Assembly (NCBI GenBank): GCA_003557565.1
Contig: PWOG01000209.1
Location: 1-5,873 of the forward strand
From: Desulfobulbaceae bacterium
GTDB taxonomy: Bacteria > Desulfobacterota > Desulfobulbia > Desulfobulbales > Desulfurivibrionaceae
Length of the DNA stretch: 5,873 nucleotides
Reading direction: 5' to 3'
Shown here: one piece after another, positions 1 through 5,279 of the stretch
How the letters are laid out: each line of letters opens with the position of its first letter
Position numbering within the stretch: position 1 is the stretch's first letter
Notes under the pieces: generated by a model
The model's input: only the letters and a program-made list of their open reading frames with translations
Databases searched by the model: none
Told to the model about the DNA's origin: nothing
Made by a program: the position numbers and the translations under genes

Positions 1-2
1 TG

Positions 3-545
3 ACCGGGCTGCTGCTGGATTTGCTGACGGTTATCGACCGGGCCGTGGCCGCCGGTAACCTGCCCAGCGAGGAGATCATCTTTGCCATGCTGCTGCTGCC
101 CTGGGCCGAGGCCAGGTTCGGTCTGCTGGAAAACCGGCCCGACCGCAAGTCGGCATATCGGTTTTCCAGGCAGTTGCGGGAAGAGTTGGACGCAGTCCTG
201 GCGCCCCTTAATATCAAGCGCAATACCAAGGAATCCCTGGCGACTCTGTTGGCCAACCTGCCCCTGTTGCTGACCCACGATCCCCGGTTGGCGCAGCCGG
301 AAAAGGCGGGGCAGGATTCACCCCCCTGGCCCCGCTGGCTGACCAAACGGGGATATTTCCCCCGCTGTCTGGCCTTTTACGAGCTGTATCAGGCCGCCGT
401 GGCCGGAGAGCCGCTGCCGGATCTTGCTGCCATCGTCCCGCCGCCACCGGCGGCCAGGAAGAAAAAGCCGCGCCCCAGCGGTCGCCGGGAAGGGCGGGCG
501 CCGGCTTTTGCCGCCAGAAAGGGCGGAATTTTCGGTTTGAAATAG
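3..545 (+). CDS. pcnB: Poly(A) polymerase (PcnB-like), C-terminal part; 5' end outside window
   Basis: The frame is open from the first complete codon at the left edge, so this is the last 180 codons of a longer gene. The catalytic nucleotidyltransferase head is not visible. What is seen matches the C-terminal half of bacterial PcnB by hand comparison: a helical LPSEEIIFAMLLLPW segment (compare the PSFLFAAMLWYP region of E. coli PcnB), an IKRNTKESLATLL helix at the position of the IPRRFTTTMRDIW helix, and a YFPRCLAFYELYQ stretch matching the family's HPKFRAAYDLL signature. A proline-rich linker and a Lys/Arg-rich tail (KKKPRPSGRREGR) follow, as is usual for PcnB; such tails are thought to help bind RNA. 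The family adds poly(A) tails to RNA 3' ends and promotes decay in the cytoplasm. A CCA-adding enzyme is the main alternative, but the basic tail favours PcnB. The stop codon lies 29 bases before bioB, so read-through into the biotin genes is likely. Confidence 0.75.
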   Translation, partial: TGLLLDLLTVIDRAVAAGNLPSEEIIFAMLLLPWAEARFGLLENRPDRKSAYRFSRQLREELDAVLAPLNIKRNTKESLATLLANLPLLLTHDPRLAQPEKAGQDSPPWPRWLTKRGYFPRCLAFYELYQAAVAGEPLPDLAAIVPPPPAARKKKPRPSGRREGRAPAFAARKGGIFGLK

Positions 546-561
546 GTCAAAGTCCGGCCCC

Positions 562-567
562 AGGAGG
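562..567 (+). promoter_or_regulatory. Ribosome binding site of bioB
   Basis: A perfect AGGAGG lies 7 bases before the ATG at 575. It supports that ATG over the second in-frame ATG two codons later. It is the strongest Shine-Dalgarno sequence in the window. Confidence 0.8.
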
Positions 568-574
568 AAAGATC

Positions 575-1492
575 ATGAATATGCAGGTGGAAGTCGAGCA
601 ATGGCGGCAACTGCCCACCGCCGAGCTGCTGGCCCGGGCGACGGCGGCCAAGGTCGCCCACCGCCGGGATTCCTTCTCCTTTTGCAGCATTATTAACGCC
701 AAGTCCGGCAAATGCAGCGAAGATTGCCGTTACTGCGCGCAGTCGTCCCATTACCGAACCGAGGCGCCGATTTATCCCCTCAAGGATAGCGAGGAGATCG
801 TGGCCGCCGCACAAGCCGCCAAGGACTCCGGAGCGTCGCGTTTTTCCCTGGTTACCAGCGGCCGGGGGCTCACCGCCACCGAAATCGAAGAGCTGGCGGA
901 CCGAATTGAGACGGTGCGGCGGCAAGTGGATATCAAACTCTGCGGTTCCTTCGGGATTCTCGATCGTGATGCCCTGCAGCGCCTCAAGGAAGCGGGGATG
1001 AGCCGTTATCATCACAACCTGGAAACCTCGGAGCACTTTTTCCCCCAGGTTACCACCACCCACAGCTTTGCCGACCGGGTGGCCACCATCCGGGCGGCCC
1101 GCGACGCCGGGCTCGAGGTCTGCGCCGGGGGTATTTTCGGCCTGGGCGAAAGCGAGGCCGACCGGATCGCCATGGCCCTGAGTCTGCGGGAGCTGGCGGT
1201 GGACTCGGTGCCGCTCAATTTCCTCATTCCCCTGCCGGGCACTCCCATGGAAGGTACCGAGCCCCTGCCGGTGCGGGAAGTTATTCGCAGCGTCGCCATC
1301 TTTCGGCTGCTGCTGCCCACGGTCTGTATTCGTCTGGCCGGGGGACGGGAAGTGGTCCTGGAAGATTTTCTCGCCGCCGCCTTTATGGCCGGCGCCGACG
1401 GCATGATGATCGGGGGGTATCTCACCCAGCGGGGACGCAGTGTCGAGGCTGACCGCAAGTTTGCCCGAGAAATGCAAAAACTCTGGGCTTAA
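575..1492 (+). CDS. bioB: Biotin synthase BioB, Type II-like cysteine pattern
   Basis: Radical-SAM enzyme that inserts sulfur into dethiobiotin to make biotin, the last step of the pathway, in the cytoplasm. It has 305 residues, slightly shorter than E. coli BioB (346). The radical-SAM triad is C47, C51, C54 (CSEDCRYC), followed by AQSSHY. Other family blocks are YHHNLETS (145-152), the TTTHSFADR segment, CAGGIFGLGE (183-192), SVPLNFLIPLPGT and IRLAGGRE (252-259). By hand alignment C123 and C183 match [2Fe-2S] ligands C128 and C188 of E. coli, and R253 matches R260. The position of the third cysteine ligand, C97, is serine here (S91 in RFSLVTSGRG), while C37 and C251 are extra. These four non-SAM cysteines (37, 123, 183, 251) are the only others in the protein and fit the Type II BioB of obligate anaerobes, which carries an auxiliary [4Fe-5S] cluster. 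The assignment as BioB is secure; the Type II class is inferred. The gene lies 29 bases after pcnB and 29 before bioF. Confidence 0.96.
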   Translation: MNMQVEVEQWRQLPTAELLARATAAKVAHRRDSFSFCSIINAKSGKCSEDCRYCAQSSHYRTEAPIYPLKDSEEIVAAAQAAKDSGASRFSLVTSGRGLTATEIEELADRIETVRRQVDIKLCGSFGILDRDALQRLKEAGMSRYHHNLETSEHFFPQVTTTHSFADRVATIRAARDAGLEVCAGGIFGLGESEADRIAMALSLRELAVDSVPLNFLIPLPGTPMEGTEPLPVREVIRSVAIFRLLLPTVCIRLAGGREVVLEDFLAAAFMAGADGMMIGGYLTQRGRSVEADRKFAREMQKLWA

Positions 1493-1510
1493 ACCCGTTC
1501 TATCCCCCAA

Positions 1511-1514
1511 GAGG
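1511..1514 (+). promoter_or_regulatory. Ribosome binding site of bioF
   Basis: GAGG lies 7 bases before the ATG at 1522, inside the short bioB-bioF gap. It supports this ATG, although the N-terminus is longer than in E. coli BioF. Confidence 0.65.
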
Positions 1515-1521
1515 TCTTTAG

Positions 1522-2751
1522 ATGGTAGATATCGCCGCGTTTCTCCAGCGCCAGCAAAAAGATGCCCGGTTGCGGCGGCTTCCTGGTCTGGATCACCCCG
1601 ATGGCGGCCGGGTGCGGCTGCCGGAGCCCGATGGTGACGGTCCAAAGGCCGCCGGCGCCGACCAGCCGGAATCGGCGGCGGTGGGCCATGATCTGCTGGA
1701 TTTTTCTTCCAACGATTACCTCGGCCTGACTCGGCATCCCATGACCCTGGTGGCGGCGGTCGATGCCCTGAGCCGCTACGGCACCGGGGCCGGCTCGGCC
1801 CGGCTGATGAGCGGAGATTTTGATCTGCACCGCCAGCTGGAACAGTCCCTGGCCCGGCTTAAGGATCAGGAGGCGGCCCTGCTGTTTGGCAGTGGTTATC
1901 TGGCCAATATCGGCATCATTCCGGCCCTGGTGGGGCGCCATGACGTAATTTTCAGCGACAGGATCAACCATGCCAGTATTCTGGACGGCTGCCGGCTGTC
2001 CGGCGCCGGTCTGCACCGTTTTGCCCACAATGACACCAATCATCTCGAGGATCTGCTCAAACGCCGCCGGGGCAAGAAGGAAGCCCTGATCGTGGTGGAG
2101 TCGCTGTACAGTATGGACGGCGACATCTGTCCGCTGGCCGAGGTGGTGGAGCTCAAGCAACGCTACGGCTGCCGGCTGCTGGTGGACGAAGCCCACGCCA
2201 CCGGACTTTTCGGCGACAAAGGGGCCGGCCTGCTGGAGGCCCAAGACCTGGCCGGACGGGTGGATCTGGTCATGGGAACCCTGGGCAAGGCCCTGGGCAG
2301 TTACGGGGCCTATGTCGCCGGCGACCGCCAGCTGATCTCCTTTCTACTCAACCGGGCCCGCAGTTTTATCTTTTCCACCGCCCTGCCCCCGGCCACCACC
2401 GCCGCCGCCCTGGCCGCCGTCGAGCTGCTGGCCGAAGAACCACAGTTGCGCCAGGAGTTGTGGCAAAGGGTGGAAATTTTCAAAAGCTGCCTGGCCCAGG
2501 GAGGAATTGAAGCCGACCTGGGGCCGTCCCAGATCGTGCCCTTGACCGTGGGCAGCAACCAGGCCACCCTGGATGCCGCCGACCGTCTGCGGCAGCGGGG
2601 CATTTACGCGGCGGCGGTGCGGCCGCCCACGGTGCCTGCGGGGCAGGCCCGGCTGCGCTTTTCCGTGACCAACCACCTGGAGTCCGATGATCTGAGCGCC
2701 GCCGCCGCCATTATCGCCACCGAGCTCAAAAAAAGCTCGCCGGGCGGTTGA
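1522..2751 (+). CDS. bioF: 8-amino-7-oxononanoate synthase (BioF)
   Basis: PLP-dependent enzyme of the alpha-oxoamine synthase family that condenses a pimeloyl thioester with L-alanine to give 8-amino-7-oxononanoate, the first step of biotin ring assembly. It has 409 residues (E. coli 384). Family landmarks are FSSNDYLGL (61-69), GAGSARLMSG (89-98) with H103, H150 of INHASILDG (the ring-stacking His), S197 of SMDGD, D222 and H225 of DEAH, and the Schiff-base lysine K256 in MGTLGKALGSYG. RPPTVPAGQARLR (367-379) is the usual C-terminal block. Between residues 20 and 57 there is a Gly/Pro/Asp-rich stretch that is longer than in E. coli BioF and accounts for part of the extra length. Related enzymes such as glycine C-acetyltransferase share the fold, but the bioB neighbour and the RPPTVP block favour BioF. 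The product should feed BioA and BioD, which are not encoded here. The stop codon lies 10 bases before the next start. Confidence 0.95.
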   Translation: MVDIAAFLQRQQKDARLRRLPGLDHPDGGRVRLPEPDGDGPKAAGADQPESAAVGHDLLDFSSNDYLGLTRHPMTLVAAVDALSRYGTGAGSARLMSGDFDLHRQLEQSLARLKDQEAALLFGSGYLANIGIIPALVGRHDVIFSDRINHASILDGCRLSGAGLHRFAHNDTNHLEDLLKRRRGKKEALIVVESLYSMDGDICPLAEVVELKQRYGCRLLVDEAHATGLFGDKGAGLLEAQDLAGRVDLVMGTLGKALGSYGAYVAGDRQLISFLLNRARSFIFSTALPPATTAAALAAVELLAEEPQLRQELWQRVEIFKSCLAQGGIEADLGPSQIVPLTVGSNQATLDAADRLRQRGIYAAAVRPPTVPAGQARLRFSVTNHLESDDLSAAAAIIATELKKSSPGG

Positions 2752-2761
2752 TGGTGCTGCG

Positions 2762-3994
2762 GTGATCAGGGACTTTTTCCGCGGCTTTGCCGTACTCTTT
2801 GCCGTTTATCCCCGCCTGGCCGTATTTCCCCTGCTGGCGGTGGCCACCTCCGGTTTCGGCCAGACCTTTTATCTTTCCGTCTTCGGCGAGGAACTGAGGG
2901 CCGCTTTCAACCTTTCCCACACCATGTACGGCGGCCTGTACAGCGGGGCCACCCTGACGGGGGCGCTGCTGCTGCTGCGTTTCGGCTCCCTGGTGGATAC
3001 CTGGTCCCTGGGGCGGGCGGTGAACCTGGCGGTGGCGCTGCTGGCCGCCGGTTGTCTGCTGATCGGCCTGGCCCCCGCCGCTTGGCTGCTGTTTGTCGGC
3101 CTGGTGCTGATCCGCTTCGGCGGCCAGGGTTTTGTGGCCCATCTGGGGATGACCACCGCCGCCCGCTATTTTTCCGCCCACCGGGGCAAGGCCGTGGCCC
3201 TGGCGGCCCTGGGGATTCCCCTGGGCGAAGCCGTACTGCCCGCGGCGGCGGTTTTTCTGATGAGCAAGGGCGATTGGCGCTGGCCCTGGCTGGTCGCCTC
3301 CCTGATCCTGGTGCTGCTGATTCTCCCCCTGTTGCGGACATTATGCCGGCAACCCCCGCCATTGAGCGATTCCAGGCATGAAGGGGAGGCCGTGCAGCAT
3401 CAGTTTACCCGCGCAGAGGCCCTAAGAGACCGCGGATTTTATTTTCTTTTGCCGGCGGTGCTGGCCACTCCCTTTGTAGCCACCGCCGTGCTTTTTCATC
3501 AGTCGGCCGTCGCCACCGCCCGGGGGTGGTCCCTGGAACTGTTGGCCGCCGCCTTTGTCGCCTTTGCCCTGGGGCATTTTCTCACCCTGATGGTGGCAGG
3601 TCAGCTGGTGGACCGGATCGGTTCGGGACGGGCCCTGCCCCTGGCTCTGCTGCCCATGTTCCTGGGTATGCTGCTGCTGGCGGTCTCCGCCGCCCCCTGG
3701 ATACCGTTTTTTTACCTGACCATGCTGGGCTGCAGCATCGGTTTGGCCACCACCGCCGGCGGCACCATCTGGGCCGATCGTTACGGAGTGCTGCACCTGG
3801 GGGCGATCCGTTCCCTGGTCCACTCGGCGGTGATCACCGCCACCGCCGTGGCCCCGGTCCTGGCCGGCCTGATCCTGGACAGCGGCCTGGGCGTCCCCGC
3901 TCTGGCCCTGGGAATGGCCGCCTTCAGCCTGGCCAGCGCCGCCCTGGCTCTCGCCGCCCCGGCTCCGGCAACCCAGGTTCACCCTTCGGGATAA
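2762..3994 (+). CDS. MFS transporter, biotin-cluster associated, substrate unknown
   Basis: A 410-residue inner-membrane protein of the major facilitator superfamily. By eye there are about twelve hydrophobic segments, near residues 18-40, 56-76, 87-104, 106-126, 145-165, 174-192, then a polar central loop (193-225), and 226-246, 258-280, 290-309, 313-334, 350-372, 377-398. The MFS motif A region is recognisable in both halves: GSLVDTWSLGRA (75-86) and GQLVDRIGSGRA (280-291). The ARYFSAHRGKAVALAALG segment (134-151) resembles the YF..RG.A...A..G pattern of the oxalate/formate and monocarboxylate transporter branch, a weak hint of an organic-acid substrate. The start is GTG with no good Shine-Dalgarno; it lies 10 bases after the bioF stop, so translation is probably coupled to bioF. 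An upstream ATG overlapping the bioF stop is out of frame. Co-location suggests transport of biotin, a precursor such as pimelate, or a pathway by-product, but none of these is demonstrated. The family is secure; the role is not. Confidence 0.85.
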   Translation: MIRDFFRGFAVLFAVYPRLAVFPLLAVATSGFGQTFYLSVFGEELRAAFNLSHTMYGGLYSGATLTGALLLLRFGSLVDTWSLGRAVNLAVALLAAGCLLIGLAPAAWLLFVGLVLIRFGGQGFVAHLGMTTAARYFSAHRGKAVALAALGIPLGEAVLPAAAVFLMSKGDWRWPWLVASLILVLLILPLLRTLCRQPPPLSDSRHEGEAVQHQFTRAEALRDRGFYFLLPAVLATPFVATAVLFHQSAVATARGWSLELLAAAFVAFALGHFLTLMVAGQLVDRIGSGRALPLALLPMFLGMLLLAVSAAPWIPFFYLTMLGCSIGLATTAGGTIWADRYGVLHLGAIRSLVHSAVITATAVAPVLAGLILDSGLGVPALALGMAAFSLASAALALAAPAPATQVHPSG

Positions 3995-4031
3995 TTTTTT
4001 GCCGGAAAAACGTTTCGGCTGACTTGAAATC

Positions 4032-4070
4032 CGGTTAGGGTTTATGGGCCGAACCGCCTAGCCGTTTCTT
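4032..4070 (+). terminator. Possible Rho-independent terminator after the MFS gene
   Basis: CGGTTAGG (4032-4039) can pair with CCTAGCCG (4057-4064) as an 8-bp stem with one G-U pair, followed by TTTCTT (4065-4070). It begins 37 bases after the MFS stop. The 17-base loop is long and the T-run is interrupted by a C, so efficiency is uncertain. The same dyad could instead be a regulator-binding site, because it lies about 60 bases upstream of the WYL regulator gene. Confidence 0.35.
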
Positions 4071-4108
4071 AAGTTCGTTCAGGTAACGGCCGGCAACCAT
4101 GTTGGCAT

Positions 4109-4127
4109 TAACGCAAGGGGAGCGTTA
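4109..4127 (+). promoter_or_regulatory. Inverted repeat presenting the Shine-Dalgarno of the WYL regulator gene
   Basis: TAACGC (4109-4114) and GCGTTA (4122-4127) are a perfect 6-bp inverted repeat around AAGGGGA. The AGGGG at 4116-4120 is the only good ribosome binding site for the ATG at 4127, and the last base of the right arm is the A of that ATG. In RNA this would be a small hairpin with the ribosome binding site in its loop; in DNA it would be a palindromic operator overlapping the start. A 7-bp direct repeat, GGGGAGC at 4117-4123 and 4129-4135 (12 bases apart), overlaps it. The repeats are directly visible; a regulatory role, such as autoregulation by the encoded protein, is inferred. 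Confidence 0.4.
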
Positions 4128-5131
4128 TGGGGAGCAACCTGGTTTATGCGCGTTACCACTGGTTTGATCAGCAGATTCGCCGGGGACGTTTTCCCAATGC
4201 CCCGGCCCTGGCCGCCGAGTTTGGGATCAGCGAACGTACCGCCGGCCGCGCCATCGAGGCCATGCGGGTGGAGTTCGACGCCCCCCTGCACTATGTTCAC
4301 GCCCGCCGTGGTTATACCTACCTTGACGACCAGTACCAGTTGCCTCCGCTCTGGCTCACTCAGGAGGAGATTTTCGCCGTCCTGCTGGCCAGGAATCTGC
4401 TTTCCTGCTGTGCCGACGGCCTGATCAGCCAGGCCATTGCCTCCCTCAATCGCAAACTGTTGCGGCAGATTGCCGATCGCGGCCTGGAGGCGGACCAGTT
4501 CGATCAACTTTTTTCCGCCACCTGGCCGGGTTATGCCCCGGCTCCGGCCGAGGTTTTTCGTCCGGCCGCCAAAGCCCTGCTGGAACAGCGCCTCTTTGCT
4601 TTCGATTACTCATCCCCCCTCGATCAAAACGGCAATTGCCACCCCCGGCTGGTGGAACCCCACCACCTGCAACACTACCTGGGCAACTGGGTGCTGCTGG
4701 CCCGCTGCCGTAAGCGCTGCGATTGGCGCAAATTCGTCCTCTCCCGGATGCAAAACCCGCAGATCAACGAAGAAACCTTCACCCCTCGCCCCCGCCACGA
4801 ATGGCTGCCCCACCTGGAAGGCGCCTACGGCATTTTCCAGGGAGGCCGCACGGAAACAGCAATCATCCGCTTCGCCCCGGCCCGTGCCCCCTGGATAAAG
4901 GAACAGCTCTGGCACCCGGATCAAAGCCAGGAAGAAACGCCGGACGGCGGCCTGCTGCTGACCCTGCCGGTGGCCGACTACCGGGAAATCAAGCTCCGCC
5001 TGCTCCAGTTCGGCGCCGAAGCCGAAGTGCTGCAACCCCCCGGCCTGCGCGACGAAATAGCCCGCGAAGCCCAGGCGTTGGCCGAACTGTACCAAAGGCC
5101 GCCGGCGGGAGACGGGAAAACAGAAAAATAA
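4127..5131 (+). CDS. WYL-domain transcriptional regulator (HTH-WYL-WCX)
   Basis: A 334-residue predicted DNA-binding protein of the WYL (YafY/PafBC-like) type. An N-terminal winged helix-turn-helix covers about residues 5-66, with FPNAPALAAEFGISERTAGRAIE as helix-turn-recognition helix and the wing at HARRGYTYLDD. A helical linker (about 76-130) follows. The WYL domain is near 144-212: RLVEPHHLQHYLGNW (174-188) and KFVLSRM (202-208) match its core. The tryptophan and leucine of the naming motif are W188 and L190, but the tyrosine is valine (V189). The C-terminal WCX-type extension (about 241-323) includes ETAIIRFAP, the DGGLLLTLPV strand and the EIKLRLLQFGAEAEVLQPP segment. WYL proteins sense ligands, nucleic acids or nucleotides in several systems and often regulate stress or defence genes; the ligand here is unknown. 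The start is set by AGGGG 6 bases upstream. Hairpins on both sides suggest its own transcript. Its likely targets are its own gene and the SLOG-like gene downstream. Confidence 0.9.
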   Translation: MGSNLVYARYHWFDQQIRRGRFPNAPALAAEFGISERTAGRAIEAMRVEFDAPLHYVHARRGYTYLDDQYQLPPLWLTQEEIFAVLLARNLLSCCADGLISQAIASLNRKLLRQIADRGLEADQFDQLFSATWPGYAPAPAEVFRPAAKALLEQRLFAFDYSSPLDQNGNCHPRLVEPHHLQHYLGNWVLLARCRKRCDWRKFVLSRMQNPQINEETFTPRPRHEWLPHLEGAYGIFQGGRTETAIIRFAPARAPWIKEQLWHPDQSQEETPDGGLLLTLPVADYREIKLRLLQFGAEAEVLQPPGLRDEIAREAQALAELYQRPPAGDGKTEK

Positions 5132-5210
5132 AGCAAGCTGACCGGTGAAAAAAGCCAAAGTCCCAAAAAAATTTTTACCAGGACACTGTGTTACGGGGTA
5201 GGTGTGTTAT

Positions 5211-5237
5211 GGAGTGAGGCAGTACTCCTGTCTTTTT
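5211..5237 (+). terminator. Possible terminator or attenuator between WYL and SLOG-like genes
   Basis: GGAGT (5211-5215) pairs with ACTCC (5224-5228), extended by one G-U pair to leave a 6-base loop. TGTCTTTTT follows directly, seven T in nine bases. The stem is short. It begins 79 bases after the WYL stop and ends 42 bases before the SLOG-like start, so it could terminate the WYL transcript or act as a leader attenuator for the downstream gene. Confidence 0.4.
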
Positions 5238-5271
5238 GAACCGAGCGGCGAGTGAGGACTACGGTAATGGC

Positions 5272-5276
5272 GAGGA
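5272..5276 (+). promoter_or_regulatory. Ribosome binding site of the SLOG-like gene
   Basis: GAGGA lies 3 bases before the ATG at 5280 and 9 bases before a second in-frame ATG at 5286. The spacing suits the second ATG better, so the true start may be two codons downstream. An in-frame TAA at 5265-5267 excludes any start further upstream. Confidence 0.55.
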
Positions 5277-5279
5277 AAA

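Larger units (their letters stand above)
5132..5279 (+). other. 148-bp intergenic leader between WYL and SLOG-like genes
   Basis: This is the longest non-coding stretch of the window and clearly less GC-rich than its surroundings. It holds an A7T5 tract (5165-5176), of the kind that bends DNA or acts as a promoter UP element, a terminator-like hairpin (5211-5237), and an 8-base direct repeat GAGTGAGG at 5212-5219 and 5250-5257. I found no convincing -35/-10 pair: the best, AGGACA (5180-5185) and TGTTAT (5205-5210), has a 19-base spacer. No open frame with a start and a ribosome binding site fits here. Confidence 0.5.

Noticed and set aside
389..1645. A 418-codon open frame on the minus strand across the pcnB end, bioB and the bioF start
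   Set aside because: It is antisense to genes with clear catalytic motifs. Its sequence is low-complexity Gly/Arg/Pro-rich, as expected from the opposite strand of GC-rich coding DNA, and no family is recognisable.
1522..2751. Glycine C-acetyltransferase instead of BioF
   Set aside because: The fold is shared, but the RPPTVP block, the SMDGD segment and direct linkage to bioB favour 8-amino-7-oxononanoate synthase.
2751..2765. ATG overlapping the bioF stop (TGATG) as the MFS start
   Set aside because: It is in the wrong frame and reaches a TGA after four codons.
3422..3982. A 186-codon minus-strand frame opposite the MFS gene
   Set aside because: It is extremely Gly/Gln-rich, which is the mirror of Ala/Leu/Pro codons in a membrane protein gene. 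No domain was seen.
4001..4019. Hairpin GCCG(G)AAA-AACG-TTTCGGC just after the MFS stop as a terminator
   Set aside because: The stem has a bulge, and the six T bases lie before it instead of after it. On the minus strand it is followed by A bases, so it fits a terminator on neither strand.
4019..4046. CTGACT and TTTATG as -35/-10 of the WYL gene
   Set aside because: Spacing is 16 bases, but the match is only 4/6 and 3/6, and the second element lies inside the possible terminator loop. The support is too weak.
5144..5179. GGT-AAAAA with TTTTTACC as a terminator stem after the WYL gene
   Set aside because: The pairing is almost all A-T with a bulge and a loop near 20 bases, and no T-run follows. 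It looks like a simple AT-rich tract.
4124..5212. Shared GTTATGG at the WYL start (4124-4130) and in the SLOG leader (5206-5212) as a common operator
   Set aside because: A shared 7-mer between two intergenic stretches of about 140 bases is expected by chance, and in one copy it is the start codon context.
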